A DNA stretch of 64,000 nucleotides. Source: Luscinia megarhynchos (taxonomy: Eukaryota; Chordata; Aves; Passeriformes; Turdidae). The stretch spans positions 24,215,320-24,279,319 of the forward strand of contig CM067569.1 of NCBI GenBank assembly GCA_034336665.1, read 5' to 3'. Under the pieces are notes generated by a model. It was not told the origin of the DNA, made no database searches, and saw nothing but the letters and a program-made list of their open reading frames with translations. The position numbers were made by a program, and so were the translations under genes. Shown here piece by piece: positions 25,212 through 46,602 of the stretch (position 1 is the first letter of the stretch; every line of letters starts with the position of its first letter).

Positions 25212-28200
25212 CCAACGCCCTCTGTGTCTCACCAGGCCATAAAGTGACAGTATACTGTTATTTGCTCCTCACTGGCTACATGTCTAGTGATAGCTTTTCT
25301 AGCACTCCTTCCCCAAATACACATAAATAAACCGTATAAGCATTTTCATATAAGTCTAAGCACTTGAATAATACACTGGTTACTTAATACTGATATTTTC
25401 ATCCAAGGATAACAAAAACAATATGGCTTAAAGAATTGCAAGGTTTTTTGTCAGAATTATGTACCAACTTTCATATAATATTTTATGTAGACAATATTTC
25501 CTTCTTAATGTAGTTCTGTTGCATACTTTATACAGACAAAAGCATTGTAAAAAAAAAAAAAGTAAATTATTTCCATAAATATTTTCTTGAGGATACATCC
25601 TTAGTTCTGCAAAATACTGCAAAATACTTAAGAAAACTCTTACCTCTGTTAGTATCCTAGTTGAGAGGAAGGCCCTTCTGAAAGCTTCCCAATTGTAAAA
25701 ACTTTGCCCAAAAAACAAACAATACTTTTTTAAAAAGGCCCTCAAATATATACAAAAAAGTTACTGCAAAGAGTTTCCAGATAACAATTCAGTATTATAA
25801 GAAATATTTGTAACCATTCAAAAATTTTAACATCTAAAAAGGTTTCCAAAATACACACATAGTATTAAAAAAAAATTGAAAGAAACTCTATGTCAAGTAT
25901 AACTCAAGATAAATACACATCTGCAAGTAAAACTGTAAAATACTTCATACAGGGGTAAACATTTATATCAATCATCTATAGCTAGTAACTGCACACGATT
26001 GTCCCTTTGAAATTCATCCTAGAAACACAATCCATCATCCCTATATCTAAGATCTCAAACAGCCCTCTGAGCACTTGAGTGATACAGCAAACTCAATGGA
26101 CAGCACTGGTTCTGCAGATAAGAAAGAGATATGGGTTGAAGCTCAGCTGGGAGTGGAGCAATATCTGAAAGAATGATTTTTCTATGGGGATAGTTCCATC
26201 ACATTTGAAAATATGTTGGCAAAGGCAAGTGGAAAATAAATGTCTATCTACTTAACTTGAAAAACACGTGTGGATGATTTATTGCTTACTGTTCAGTGGA
26301 CAAATCTTAGGATCCAGAATAGGAAAAAAAAAATCTATGTGACTGCAGGACAAAGAGCACTAATCTATGAAGTCTGATATTTCCAAAAGCTCTAAACTTT
26401 TAATCTTTTAAGTAGGTTTCTTTTTTAAAAAAAATGCTGGAGTGTCACAGGTATACAATCCCTGTATAATCTAAATTTCATGTTATACAAAAAGGTAAAA
26501 ATGTAGGTAATACTTTTAGGTATAAGGCTTATCTCAGACATATGTAACTTCACATTTTTAGTTTAAAAACTAAGTCCCATATAATGGGGAACTTCAAAAT
26601 ACACCTATTTTCAGAAAAAAAATATATACTCTTGTGTATTTATCTGAAATTAAATAGCAACTTTGAGACAAAAAGGCCTCAAACTTTGCTTGTGTGGCAT
26701 CATTTTTCATCTGTGGTAGCAGCAGCAGAAACTGGCTAAAATGGGGCCATCCTTTAAACTACTAGGATTTTTCTTCATCACCTTTAAATGAAGTCTTTGT
26801 AAACAACTTCATTGTAGCCTCATTAAGTTAAAGCAGCTAAAAACCTGTAACACACCTTTCAAATTACTCAAACATTTTTCCAGAGGAGTGCCAATGCCAA
26901 ATTCGATATGAAATGTTATGACCAACTCATGAAACAAATTGTTGGGTGTTTATTTTTCAGCTGGTTTTTGTTGTTGTTCTTAAAGAAATAAATGAAAGTT
27001 TTAAAAATCTCTTTTAAAAAGGGTGAAAATTTTTTAAAAATAGAGTATGCTGGATATATTGGTGGGCTGCCAACAGCAAGCATCTGAGATTGAAAATCCA
27101 ATTTGACAAATAAATGCACAGAGCCAAACTGCTCTCAGGTACACCCCTAAAGAATACTCCGTTTTTTAGGAAGGCCTGTATTGATTTAAAACTCTTTTTA
27201 TTGATGCTTGCTTCACCTCTAATACTGTCTACTAATGCCTTCAATGACTGCTAGCTGATGCTCTAAATGCAGAGCTAGTTAGAGGACATCAGTAAGCACT
27301 CATGAGAATTTTAAAGATAAACCAATTCCTCATTTTTCCAGTCAAAAATCTGCACATTTACCTTTTTTTTTAAATTTGGAAAGAGCTGACTGCATATATA
27401 GGTGAATTACCTTTGGATGGGGAGGGAGGGAATAGAAGAAATCTATATTTTGTAATCAACCTTTCTTTTTTTTCTTTTGAAATGAAAATTTAGAAATGTC
27501 CCTTCTGTGCCACTAACTAAAAGCCATAAGCTGTCACACACAATTACTCATGTGGATGTGTTTTTCCAGCAACTCCAACTGCACAGACTCGAGCAAGGGC
27601 AGGGGGAAATCTGCTCTCCTCCCCATTGCCAATATGCTAAGCATTACTTAAATACTTCATATGTCTTCTGCCTAGGAACACATCAATAATATAAATACTG
27701 AACTCTCATAAGTATGCTCTTAAGAGTTATTATGCTACACCTATAGACATTAATTGTGTTAAAGTAGATCATGTGTGTTTTTAGTACAATCTAAAAGTCC
27801 ATTAGCAAAAGGCAATGCCTTGCAGTGTTGAATCTGGATAAACAATTCCTAATAGGGCACTGTCATGAAAATACCAATGCTTATAATGGTATCTTTTAAT
27901 CAGCTTTTTGTCAGAACCTGGTGATGTGTGATGTAGTGATACAGTTATATCAAGAGTTGTGCTACTTTACTGGATTTAGTGGTTATCATAACATGGAGAT
28001 TATTTCAATACTGAACAAATGTTTGATAGCAACATCTTAGTTTCAATAAAATAACATTTTCCCTTTCTCCATCTTATGTCATCTACATGTTCTTTAGCTA
28101 GATGTGAACCATCTAGGTGATTTCTTTTTTTGTTCACGTACTATTAAGTGCTCAAGAGGAAAAAACTAGATCTGGTTTAAAATGCTGCTCTTTCAAAATT

Positions 28201-28520
28201 ACTCATGCTTGAAACAAACTATTGAGATTAATCCTAGAGGTCAAGCTTAGAAAATCCACCCCTAGATTTGCTTGTGTATTTTCTTATTTGTATAGACAGA
28301 TTAGTATCTTTGTTGAGAGAATTTGTCTCTAAGTTAATTTGTGAATCTGTGCAAAAGAATGTGTTTGCATTTAAAAATGCTAAAACTGCATATCTTCACT
28401 GAGGCAACTGAACTGTTTATTAGTGTTACTTTCAATAATATTATTTCCAGCTATTTTAGTTGGAGTTGCCAACTGGGCTAAAGTAGTTTCCAAGTGATTA
28501 ATTTAGTTAATTCTATTTTA

Positions 28521-28740
28521 GCATTACATAGCACTGTTCATCCAGTGATGCCAAACACTTAAGAGATACTAAGTAAACCTCACAACTCTCCTGTGAGGTA
28601 GGTATACTAAAGTATTATTACCCCCATTTTGCAGCTGGGGAAACTGAGGTCCAGAAGGATCTTGTGGGGGAGCTGTGGAAGAGCTGTGGTCAGAAGCCAG
28701 CAGTCAGGATGCTCATCCATGGCTGTGACCATCATGCTGG
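28521..28740 (-). mobile_element. MIR-family CORE-SINE, old copy
   Basis: Read on the minus strand, the element shows the MIR hallmarks in order. A degraded tRNA-derived head comes first, then the core blocks CTCAGTTTCCCCAGCTGCAAAATGGG (given here as positions 28627-28652), TAATAATA, and ACCTACCTCACAGG followed by TTGTGAGG. A LINE-like tail follows, with AAGTGTTTGGCATC, TGGATGAACAGTGCTAT. MIR-type SINEs are ancient in amniotes and long inactive. The core is strikingly well kept for such an old element. It lies in the probable 3' UTR of ZCCHC24 and in the same orientation, so the transcript would contain it in sense. Ends are approximate; MIR or the closely related MIR1_Amn would both fit. Confidence 0.88.
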
Positions 28741-28789
28741 GTTGCTTGGGCTGCCCATAAAATAATGGAGTTTGCAATATATGTACATG

Positions 28790-28797
28790 CTGCTCCC
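28790..28797 (-). promoter_or_regulatory. Pumilio-like element in putative 3' UTR
   Basis: The minus strand reads TGTACATA, a match to the UGUANAUA consensus bound by PUM proteins. It lies about 1.65 kb past the ZCCHC24 stop codon, next to the MIR copy. An 8-mer of this degeneracy is expected by chance several times in this window, so the call depends on the UTR assignment. Confidence 0.25.
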
Positions 28798-30440
28798 ACT
28801 AAACAAGCAGATGCAATTTTGCCCTGCTCTATAGAAAAGCAGAGAAATGGCAGGAGTTTCACCCTGGAGCAAATTTGTAAGGAGCTTCATGTTCCTTAGC
28901 TGAATGCTCATTAAAAGTTTTCAACTTTCTTTGTAAGAGCTTGTCTTGACATACTGGTAACATCCTGCTATCACTTGGCATAAACCCCCGGCTGTCTTTG
29001 CATTATGGAACTAGTCCTCAGAACAAATTTAGTTCACATCAAGTTATTTAGGATTTAAAGTATTTTCCCTAAGTATCATACACACAAATCAATTTCCCTA
29101 AAGGAAACTTCATAAAAATATAAATTGCTGATCTAAAAATGCCCCCAACTTCAAACATTATCCTTCTATTTTCTTTAGTGAATGCTACAAATGAATTGCT
29201 TGTTGTGCCCTTTTGCCAATGTACTCTCATGTAGACATACAAAGAGGATACTGTCTCGAGGTACTTTCAGTTTGTATTTGCCAATCCCTGATGAGATGTT
29301 CTTTGCAGCAGGCTGACCCTGTGCAAAGTTCTACCTGAAATGGGACAATGAAATGTAATTCCTAAATTTCTCCCCAGGTATGTAGGTGCTTCAGGAAGAC
29401 ATAAAGAAACAGGGTTATATAGAGTGTTCTCCATGCCTCAAAACACCCCTATGGCTAACAAGTTTCATATTATAAGAAATTTCTATAGTAGAAAACAGGA
29501 CATAAAAATATTTCCAGAAAGTGGCTTTAAAACTACTATAAATAGTAAGTTTGGCTAATCTTTCAGTTAAGGGTTTTGGGGTCAGTTTTAAGTATTCTTA
29601 TCCCCTTATTCATAGTAAATTTATTGTGCTTGTGGCCTAGTGAATGTGCCATGCACATAGAAGGGACCATGTCAGTGGAATTATATGACAAGAGAAGGAT
29701 CTGGTAGTTGCATAAGTAAACCAATTTTGTCTCCTTCAAAAACCTCTGGGAATCTTGTGGCATTCCCTTTCTACCCAACCCACACCCTCAAACAATTATT
29801 CACTTTTTTTAACATGTCCTGCAAAAATTATTTTGCCTAAGCCCTGCCCAAGATACGGTAACAAAAAAAAAAGTCCAAGAAATCAGCAGCACAAAACTCT
29901 TAAGACTTTCTAAAACTGGGAAAGCAGTAATTCTCCTTTTATGTTGTGGTTTGTTTCATCTTCCTTTGTCTTGTCATATAATAAGAACAGTGTTTGTGTC
30001 GTGGGTGAGTGCTTGCAATTAATGGCCCCACAGTTACTGAACCTCTGCAAAAGCCATACATGTAACAAATATTCCTTGTGAATATTATTCCTTGCCTTTT
30101 GAAAAGTACTTCATTTCACCTGGCTGTGATATAGGGTCTGTGTAAACAATCAGCAGAACCTGTAACTAGTTCTGTTGTGAACACCATCAGTAACACTTTA
30201 TGTGTGTACATATATAAATTTACATATATATGTATACAAATCATAGTCCTGTAAATACCTATTGCATGCATGCACATGCACAGGAGAAATGTTACATTCT
30301 ATTAATGGTAAGGCATATTATTAGATAGGCAATATTGGCAATTATTTCAGCTTTTATCTTGATCTGTTGTGCTGCTGTTGCTGGCGTGCTGCCAGAGAAT
30401 CTGGAAGGATGATGGGGTGGGAAGAGGCCACTTGGAAGGT

Positions 30441-38780
<8,340 letters not shown>

Positions 38781-40899
38781 CTACAAAACAAAGAGAAGCA
38801 ACAATGAATGACAGAAAATACGCGTGTGTAGTAGAAAAATAAAGATTATTTTAATTAGGAAACTTTGGGCAGAAGATATTGGAGGCAAGCATGAAGGACA
38901 TATCCCATTAATGAAGACTACGTATGTTGAAGCTAGTTTAACAGTTCTGAGAGTGGTTTCTGTAAGAAGTACTCAAAATTTTAAGAAAAACAATACTCAT
39001 TAGTGACACTGAGTATTTAAAAATATGCCTTTCTACTTTTTGAATAAATAGTTTTAATATTAGTTTCATTATATAAATTCACTTCTATTGAGTATATATC
39101 ACTAGCAATATATATAGCATCAGGAGGAGTAGCTTATAGTGTAGAAATTCCAGTTTAGAAATCTAGTTTATTTTCCACTAAAAACCTGTAGTCAAGATTT
39201 TTAATAATTCTGCTTTTAGCAGCCTGTATATTATCATATGGGAATGCACAAACTTGGATTGAGTATGAAGGAATGATATTCTGACTAGTGAAAACAATAA
39301 CTTTTATTAACTTTATCTGGTTTCTTGCTCTTGGCAAATGGTTTCACTATTTCTCCCTTTTGAAGGAAACAGGAAAGGATTCTCAAATGGTGTGTGATGA
39401 TGTCTGAATGTTAAATGTCCCTTAAAGAAAACCTTTTTATCTGGGGAAACCAGTAGAGTTGACAATGACTGTACGCACATACCAGGTTTATTTTTGTACG
39501 TACATTTACTCACTAAAACTGTGTGTAGTACTTAACAAAATATGGTGAGGAATGTGAAGATGACAGTGTTACATCCAGCTGTGCTAGGAGAGCTGTAAAG
39601 ATGAAGCCATTTTCCCTGAGTCCCTAGCAGGTGTTCAAACACTGTCCCTGTATTCACTGCGTTTAGTCTGTTGCTGCCTAGAGAGAGATACTTTGCCTGT
39701 ATAGTGGCAGTATACTATGATCACCTGTCAAAGGGCTCTTTGTCACTTACTTACATGTCAGGCTTAAGCAGCTTTTCTTTTTTAAGGCTTCCAGATAAAG
39801 TTTACAAAAGTGAAATGAGCCATCATGCTGGGAAGGGATTTGTTTTTGTTTTGGGAGCTTGTGTGATTTCTCAGCGTGTAGGTCCAAATTGCTTTCTATG
39901 TGAAAACACGGGCTGCAAAAGCAGGTGGTCGGCAGAAGACCTGATCTTGGCAGGAGCTCTGAGGCTCAGGGGCTGATGGAGATGGTGAGCAGTGTCACCT
40001 CCTGGGTCACACGTGGGAGCAAGAGGGAAAGGAACACTGAGTGCCCTCTCCCCCGCGTGCTGTGGGTGGAAGAGCAGGGGACACCAAACACTCCAGCCTT
40101 TTTTTCTTTCTGTAGTGCCAGCAAACAACATTCTCTGGCTTTTTATGCTCATTCCTCAGCATAGCAATATTCTTTAGAAGACTGGATCAGTAGCAACCTC
40201 CTTTACAAATAGGCAAACATCTATAATAATTTGCTTCTGACAAGCCACTGTAAATATTCTGACTGATAACAAAGGTGAAGCTGACCACATATTTAGTGTA
40301 GCACAGAAGAAAAAAGAGTGCATTGGTATAGTAAGAAACATTCAGACTGCCACAGCTGAGTGAGTGCTGGCAGGCACCCAGAGTGTAGCTCTCTGACCCA
40401 TAGTGTCCCTTGATAAGGATGAGGAGGTTGCAACTGGATGTAGTGCAGGAAGATGTCAATTTATGCAGACATCCTTTTTCTGGATACTTAATTTGGTTCT
40501 GCCTCTGAGGAGTTCGTAGCACAGCTCAGTGTAAGAAGCAGCCACATGCTCTCTTCATTTACAAATTCTCATGGAATTGAATAGAAACTTTGTGTCCAGA
40601 GAGCTCCAGTGTTTGAGAGACCTTCCCTCTCCTCCTGAGACACCACAGATTGTTTTATTTGCAATTTCAATGGGGGGGAGGGGGTGTTATTGAACAGAAG
40701 ACAAATAATTTTTGATTCTCTGATTAAGTCACCCTCTACTTAAACTCCTCCTGCAGCCAGACTTGCAAATGCAGCTCAGTGCCCCTACCAAGCATCAGTC
40801 CTTTCAGAAAACGTGCAGGTCACAGGGTTCATTATTTCCAAAAGTAACAGCGCTGACTTTGGAGACAGAGTGTGTCTTGGAAGTCTTGTAAATGTTTAC

Positions 40900-40999
40900 A
40901 AAGAGTATTTGAACATCAGACTCCCACAGCAGTGTGTTATGTCAGCCATAAAGAGCATTTAACCACCAGACTCCAACAGCAATACATCGTGCCAGCCAC
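40900..40999. repeat. diverged 50-bp tandem duplication
   Basis: Two adjacent 50-bp copies (40900-40949 and 40950-40999) each begin AAAGAG and run through CAGACTCC.ACAGC to GCCA. By eye they differ at about 13 positions, mostly transitions, so the duplication is not recent. No further copies follow. Confidence 0.8.
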
Positions 41000-41699
41000 A
41001 ATTCCCAGAAGGGAAACTTTAGGGACGGTCACTTGGGCAGGACAGTGGCTGTGGGTTTGTCCAGGTCACACAAGTGACACCAATGCCCTGAAAGGCTCTG
41101 CCCCCACAAATGCACAGGGAGTCTGAAGACACTGGTCTGTGGAGTCCTGTGTGTACAGCCAGGCATCAGAAATGGAGGCTTTCCAAATTAGAAGCTACTT
41201 TTAAAATCTGGTTTCTCCAACTTTCTCGATACATCAGAAGCAGAACCAGGAAAAGAATGTAGGAGCCCTGACTCTGTTGGTAATTTCCTGTTAAAATTGC
41301 TAGACTAAACTTTTGATTTATTTTTATTTTAACTTTTTGATTGTCACAGCTCCCTCCTCAGTCAGTGACTCTAATTAGTTTGCTGGCAAAGTTACAACAT
41401 TCTCTGCAGGTGTTTTGCTATTCTACTTTATGGATGTTTATGAATTGCCCTAACAGATATTATTTTCCTTCCCATATCTTCAGTTTCCCAAACTGTATCC
41501 CACAGGGAATTTGGATTTGCAAACAAGCAAACTCATTTTCTCTAGTGGGAAACATCATTAGGAATCACTGACAGCAGTGAAGGCAACCCTCCAACTCCCT
41601 CCACCCTGCAGAACCAAACAAAGCAGGTATTTGTCAGTATTTGGTAGAAGGTGAAACCCAAGTGAGATACACTAATGGCCTGAGAGATCTGAGGCTGGG

Positions 41700-41769
41700 T
41701 GTTTTGTTTTGTTAGTTGTTGGGGGTTTTTTGTTATTGTTGGGTTTTTTGTTTTTGGTTTTGTTTTTTT
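41700..41769. repeat. G/T-rich low-complexity tract
   Basis: About 70 bp consist almost only of T and G (GTTTT, GTTGTTGG, GGGTTTTTTG). It ends in T-runs followed by AAATTTTAATTTAAA. It may be a simple repeat or the decayed tail of a reverse-strand retroposed sequence. No target-site duplication was identified. Confidence 0.6.
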
Positions 41770-44700
41770 AAATTTTAATTTAAAGTGCCTGGCTCCAGCA
41801 GGAGCACAGCTGAATTGCATAAACATTTCCAAGAAACAGGCTGCTCCTTGGCACAGCAGCACAGCCCTGCCCACAGGGTGCTCAGCACCCGGTCACTCTG
41901 CAGCTGAGCTCAGTGCTCATTCAGCTGGAGGGCAACAACTATTTTCACCAGAGGTTTTTCCTTAACTAAGTGCCAAAAAAGAGCAAGAAGACACGTTTGG
42001 CATTCAGTATTAACCTAAAAACCCTTATTTTAGGGAATGTGGGATTTACCTTGTTTAAACCACTAGCCTCCTATTTTCTGCCCACTCCAGCTCCATTTGA
42101 ATGGTGGTTAATCATAGGCTTTGGTTGGTGTTTAGGTCCTGCAGTTCTTGTACTGAGCATTCTCTTTCTTACTCTTTCTGCAGATAGGGATTTATTTATG
42201 TCCAGAATTAATCTGGTAAAGTAATGCTCCTATTCACAATGGCACAATATTTTATTGTTACCATATTAACATGCCCCCATTGCCTGTAGGCCCAGATAAG
42301 TCTTTGGCCTGGTTTCTACCCCTGGTTGCAAAAACTTGGGGTGTCTTCATTCATGGATGTTTCAAGGACCCAAAGATAGGCCTTTGGGGAGGATAAAAAC
42401 CAAACAGATTTTTCTACAAGGAGGAGAAACTAGGTATTACAAGTATGTCTCAATGTCAAGATCTAGGTATTAGGGAATGGATCTTTTGTGATGTTTTTGA
42501 CTTTGGACAAGCACTGCCACATCTGCCATGGCCTTTGCAGGTGTACCCAGTCAGTGTGTGTGTTTGCCTTAGCCAGATACAACCAATGTACAAAGCCAGT
42601 GAATTTTGTGTGGCACAGTAACAAAAATTACCTCAATATTCCAACCCTCACTGACATCCAGCTGTCTCTATTTTTCATCTTCCTTCTTTCTTGAGCCAAA
42701 ACCACAAATTGGCCATCATAAGATTTTAGAAGTGTTTAAGTTGAGCTTTTCTGCTGGTAACTGGCCAGTCCAGCTCTCTGTCAACCTATCAGAGAGTGAA
42801 TCTCATGGAGGGATCTGCCAAATCACTAGGCAATGACGTACATCATAAAGGACCTCTGCTTTCCCTAAACAATTCCCTCAAAGTATCAGTTTGCAGAGTC
42901 AGCAAAAACAAAGCACGCCCCCCTCCCCCAACATGCCCTGCTTAAAACTAGATTCATTATAAACAACATGAGGCTCAATCTCCTTAAAGCAAAATGCAGA
43001 CACTATTTAATGCTTTTCTTCCCCTTATCACCCCCAAGTTTGTTTTACACAGTTGAAAGGGCTCTGTACAGCACAGGAAAAGATGAAATCAGCCTAACAT
43101 TGGTATGTAGATCCCCTTCACAGAAGAATTCTGAGGGTCTGCCTGTAAGCATGCTCCATCAAACGAAAAGAGTAACAGCAAACAACAGCTTGATGCACTG
43201 ACTGGCTCCAGTGGTTTGTGGGAGTGGGATGTCAGAGCTGTATTTTGAAATGTGACCCTTCTGACACTCTCAGCTGGGAGATGGCATTAAAAATGCCCTA
43301 ACACTCTTATTGTGTGCTACTGTACGTGCACCGTTTTAATAAAGATATGATAACCAACCCCAAAAGGTTCAATTAGAAAATGAAAGTATAAGGGCTGATT
43401 TGGTGTGCTGTGTGTTGTGGCATTCTAGTCCTGATGCTGCAGCAAGTTGCAGAGTGTTTGGAAATTCACAGAAGGGATCTCACTTTTTTCAGCTCTGTGT
43501 ACACTGTGTAGAGAATAAAGACACACTTGTACACTTATGCCAAAATAGCACATAAAAAGGAATCTTTGGATTGGTCAACTTTTGTTTTCTTTGTCCTTCC
43601 TCACCTCTGTGCCCATGTAAATCTTGAGTATCAACAGAATACACAGGCAGATAGGTGCTGTGTTTAGGAATGACACTGCTGATGTCTGACACTGAAAACT
43701 TCTGAGGTATTGATTTAAACCAACAGTCACTACATCTTTAATTAGTACATGCAATATAGAAAGAGCATCTAGGGGATATAGAACCAAACAAATGCTTTTT
43801 TCAGCTTTGTCTCTAGTTTAATTTGTGTATTAGTGATACAATGAGAAGTCTTGATACAGTTCTGTTAAGGGAAAAAATGGATAATGGTCAGAAAGCAGGC
43901 TCTTCACTAAAGCATTACTATTTAAATAGAAAGTTCTATTTGTTTTGCTAAACAGTAGGAATTATGGAATTTCTAGTTGGATATTTCAGATTAAATATTT
44001 ATGATAGATAAAATTATATCTGAGCAAGACATGGCTGAAAAATAAAGAAAACTTAAACTTGTTTGTGTAGCTTAAAAGAGGAGGCCAGCATGTGTTTTAT
44101 TTGACTGGGATTTTCTTAGGAGACTTGTCTGTGGCATGGCTTAGGGCTACTTCAGCCTCTGACTGGGGAGTCTGTGGTATGGTTTACCCACCTCTGCATC
44201 CATAGAAACCAACATGTTTTACACTGCAGTTAAAGCTCATCGGTTGTTGCTGATCTGAAATCTTTTATCACACGTGTGCCACTGCTGCTCTTACAGCATG
44301 ATCAAGGTAGAAGGAGGCTTTGTACTGAGGTCCCAAATAATGAAGCTATTACAGTCAAGTAAAGTGTACTTTACTCAATTTCCCAGAAGCAGAGTGTTAA
44401 ACAAAACATGCAAGTGTTGTGCAGTGTGCAGTACAAACCAGCATTGTTTCTTTTATTTTTCTTAAAGAAATACCCTATTTCTGCTGTTACAAACATTTTC
44501 ACCCACCAAGCCTTAATCTTTGGGAAGATTTAAAAGCATATTGATTATGCTGTGTCAATTTTTACAGGTAAATTTTTATATGGCAGAAGCCAAATTTTAT
44601 GTTTGTTATTTGGAATATGTACCTCTTGGCTGCTTTGAAAGAGCAGTCTTGTCAACTGTGTTGTGTATGTTAACTGTGATTTTTACCTAGTTTCCACAAA

Positions 44701-46602
44701 GATAAACCAAGAGAAAGGTTAAGGAGTTTGTTACTAACAGCATGCATATGGTTTCTAATGAGGATTAAGTCAATAGGCACAGTTGTCACAGACATGTTGA
44801 TCAAAGTCTAGAAATCCAAGAAGCTGGCTTGGCAAACATTCCAACAGTTAAATCAATATCTGGTTTTGCAGATTTTTCAGAGTCCTAGCCATGCTGTTAG
44901 GAGCAAAAGCTTTCTTCTGCTACAAAAAGCCTATTTGAGCTGATTATTACAACCACCTTTGGGTCAAAGATACGATATCATTACTATGCTAAATTAGTCT
45001 GCAGCAGAATAGTTGCTAATTGGCAATTCTGCAATTATCTGATGTGTCAATTACCCAACACTCAATGATTTGAGAAGTTGATAGCATGGGTTTTCTTTGC
45101 CAGTCCTCCTCATCATTCCACAGCTAGTACAGAGATAGGAAACATGCAAATGCTCAGTACCATCCAGTCTGAATAACCAAATCTGCTCATGAATAGCATG
45201 CTGCTTTCACAGGCCTCTGTCCAGATAAAAAAGGACTTGGGCACATTGCTGCAAGCAAGCAGTAGAAGACAAAAGTATTTGGCAGAATGGTAACATGGTG
45301 ATGAGTCTGGTGTTAGGCTTCCAGCACCTGGATTGAGTATAGAGCCCTACGAGATTTTTTTCTCAGTTCATGGTCAGATTGTACCTCAGCTCTTCATTTG
45401 CAGTGGGGAAAGGTCCTTTTGCTGTCTCCTGCCCTTTCTGCAGTTCTTGTGGCATTGTATAAATCACTTTGGGCTATCTATGGAAGTGTAGCTTGTGTAG
45501 CATAGTGGAACCTTTACCTTCACTCACTTAGATAAGTGCTATTATGAAAAAACCAAGCAAATAACACTCAAATTTTTTTCAGTCAATCCTTTTCATAGAA
45601 GAATATTTGAGTACATACTGTATTGCACAGAAACCTGTTCTCCCTATAGTGGAGCCTTAATAGAAGGGTAAATTCCTCTTGCATTCAGAATTCTAACTAA
45701 TCTGAGATATACTTCTGCATTTCCTGAATGTTCACGTGAATTTTCCAGGTATGTTTATATATTTAGTATCTCATGTGATATATACAGGGCAACAGGCAGT
45801 GATCAGACATTTAATGTGTTTGGAAGATTTTCAGAGCCACAGAACTCTGCCAACCCTACCCAAATCTTCTGTTAAGAAAAGCTGCAAATAATTATCTTTG
45901 GTTGACTGTATTTTAAGGGATTTATTTTACCTGCACATGCTACTCTTTTCTTGTTGAATGACAATGAAAGAGCTCCCACATGGGCTGTCTATGCTTGAAG
46001 CCAATCACAGCTTTAATATGCTTGTTCCTGTAGGAACTTGAAAACAATGAAATTACTTGAGCATATAAATAGCTGCCTAATGAATCTTCTTTTGAAAGTA
46101 TTGCATAACTCTGTCTAACCCAGAACCTAAAGTTTCAAGAACAGGTCCTTATGCATGTGAAGGTAACCATTAAAATTTGAATTAAATGTGAACTAAATGT
46201 GAACTAAATGTTTGTGCAACAAAGCAAGCAAACTGAAAAAAAAATCACTTAGAAAATTGCATAATGAAAACTCTTTTCAATGTATTGTTTAATGCAGTAC
46301 GATGTAAAAAAGGGAGTGGGGCTAGAAAGTGGGGATGGAGTGTGCCTAAGCAAACCTGTAGCAGTGTAATCTAAGACTTGTATGACATACAGAAAAGGGA
46401 GATTTGCATATCAAATTAGGCATGTGGAAGAGTTAAAATTCCACTCGCCTGCTGGGATGCAGTGAGGCACTTCTTTTCAACATTGCAAGATCAATTCTTC
46501 CAAACAGCTTGAGATAAAAGGAAGTGGTCGAAATCTTTCCTTTCCCTTCTCTGATACAAAATTGGACATGCTGAATTAATTATGAAGAAACTAGGAATGT
46601 AT

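Larger units (their letters stand above)
24380..30440 (-). other. ZCCHC24: probable long 3' UTR of ZCCHC24
   Basis: Downstream of the stop codon the minus strand runs for about 6 kb as AT-rich, ORF-poor sequence until a candidate distal poly(A) signal at 24393-24398. The composition changes around 24.38 kb to ordinary intergenic DNA. Other AATAAA hexamers read on the minus strand at 26949-26954, 26278-26283 and 24618-24623 and could give shorter isoforms. Features inside include a MIR SINE in sense orientation, a Pumilio-like octamer and a GC-rich hairpin. That the UTR reaches this far is inference from composition; a much nearer end cannot be excluded without transcript data. Confidence 0.5.
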
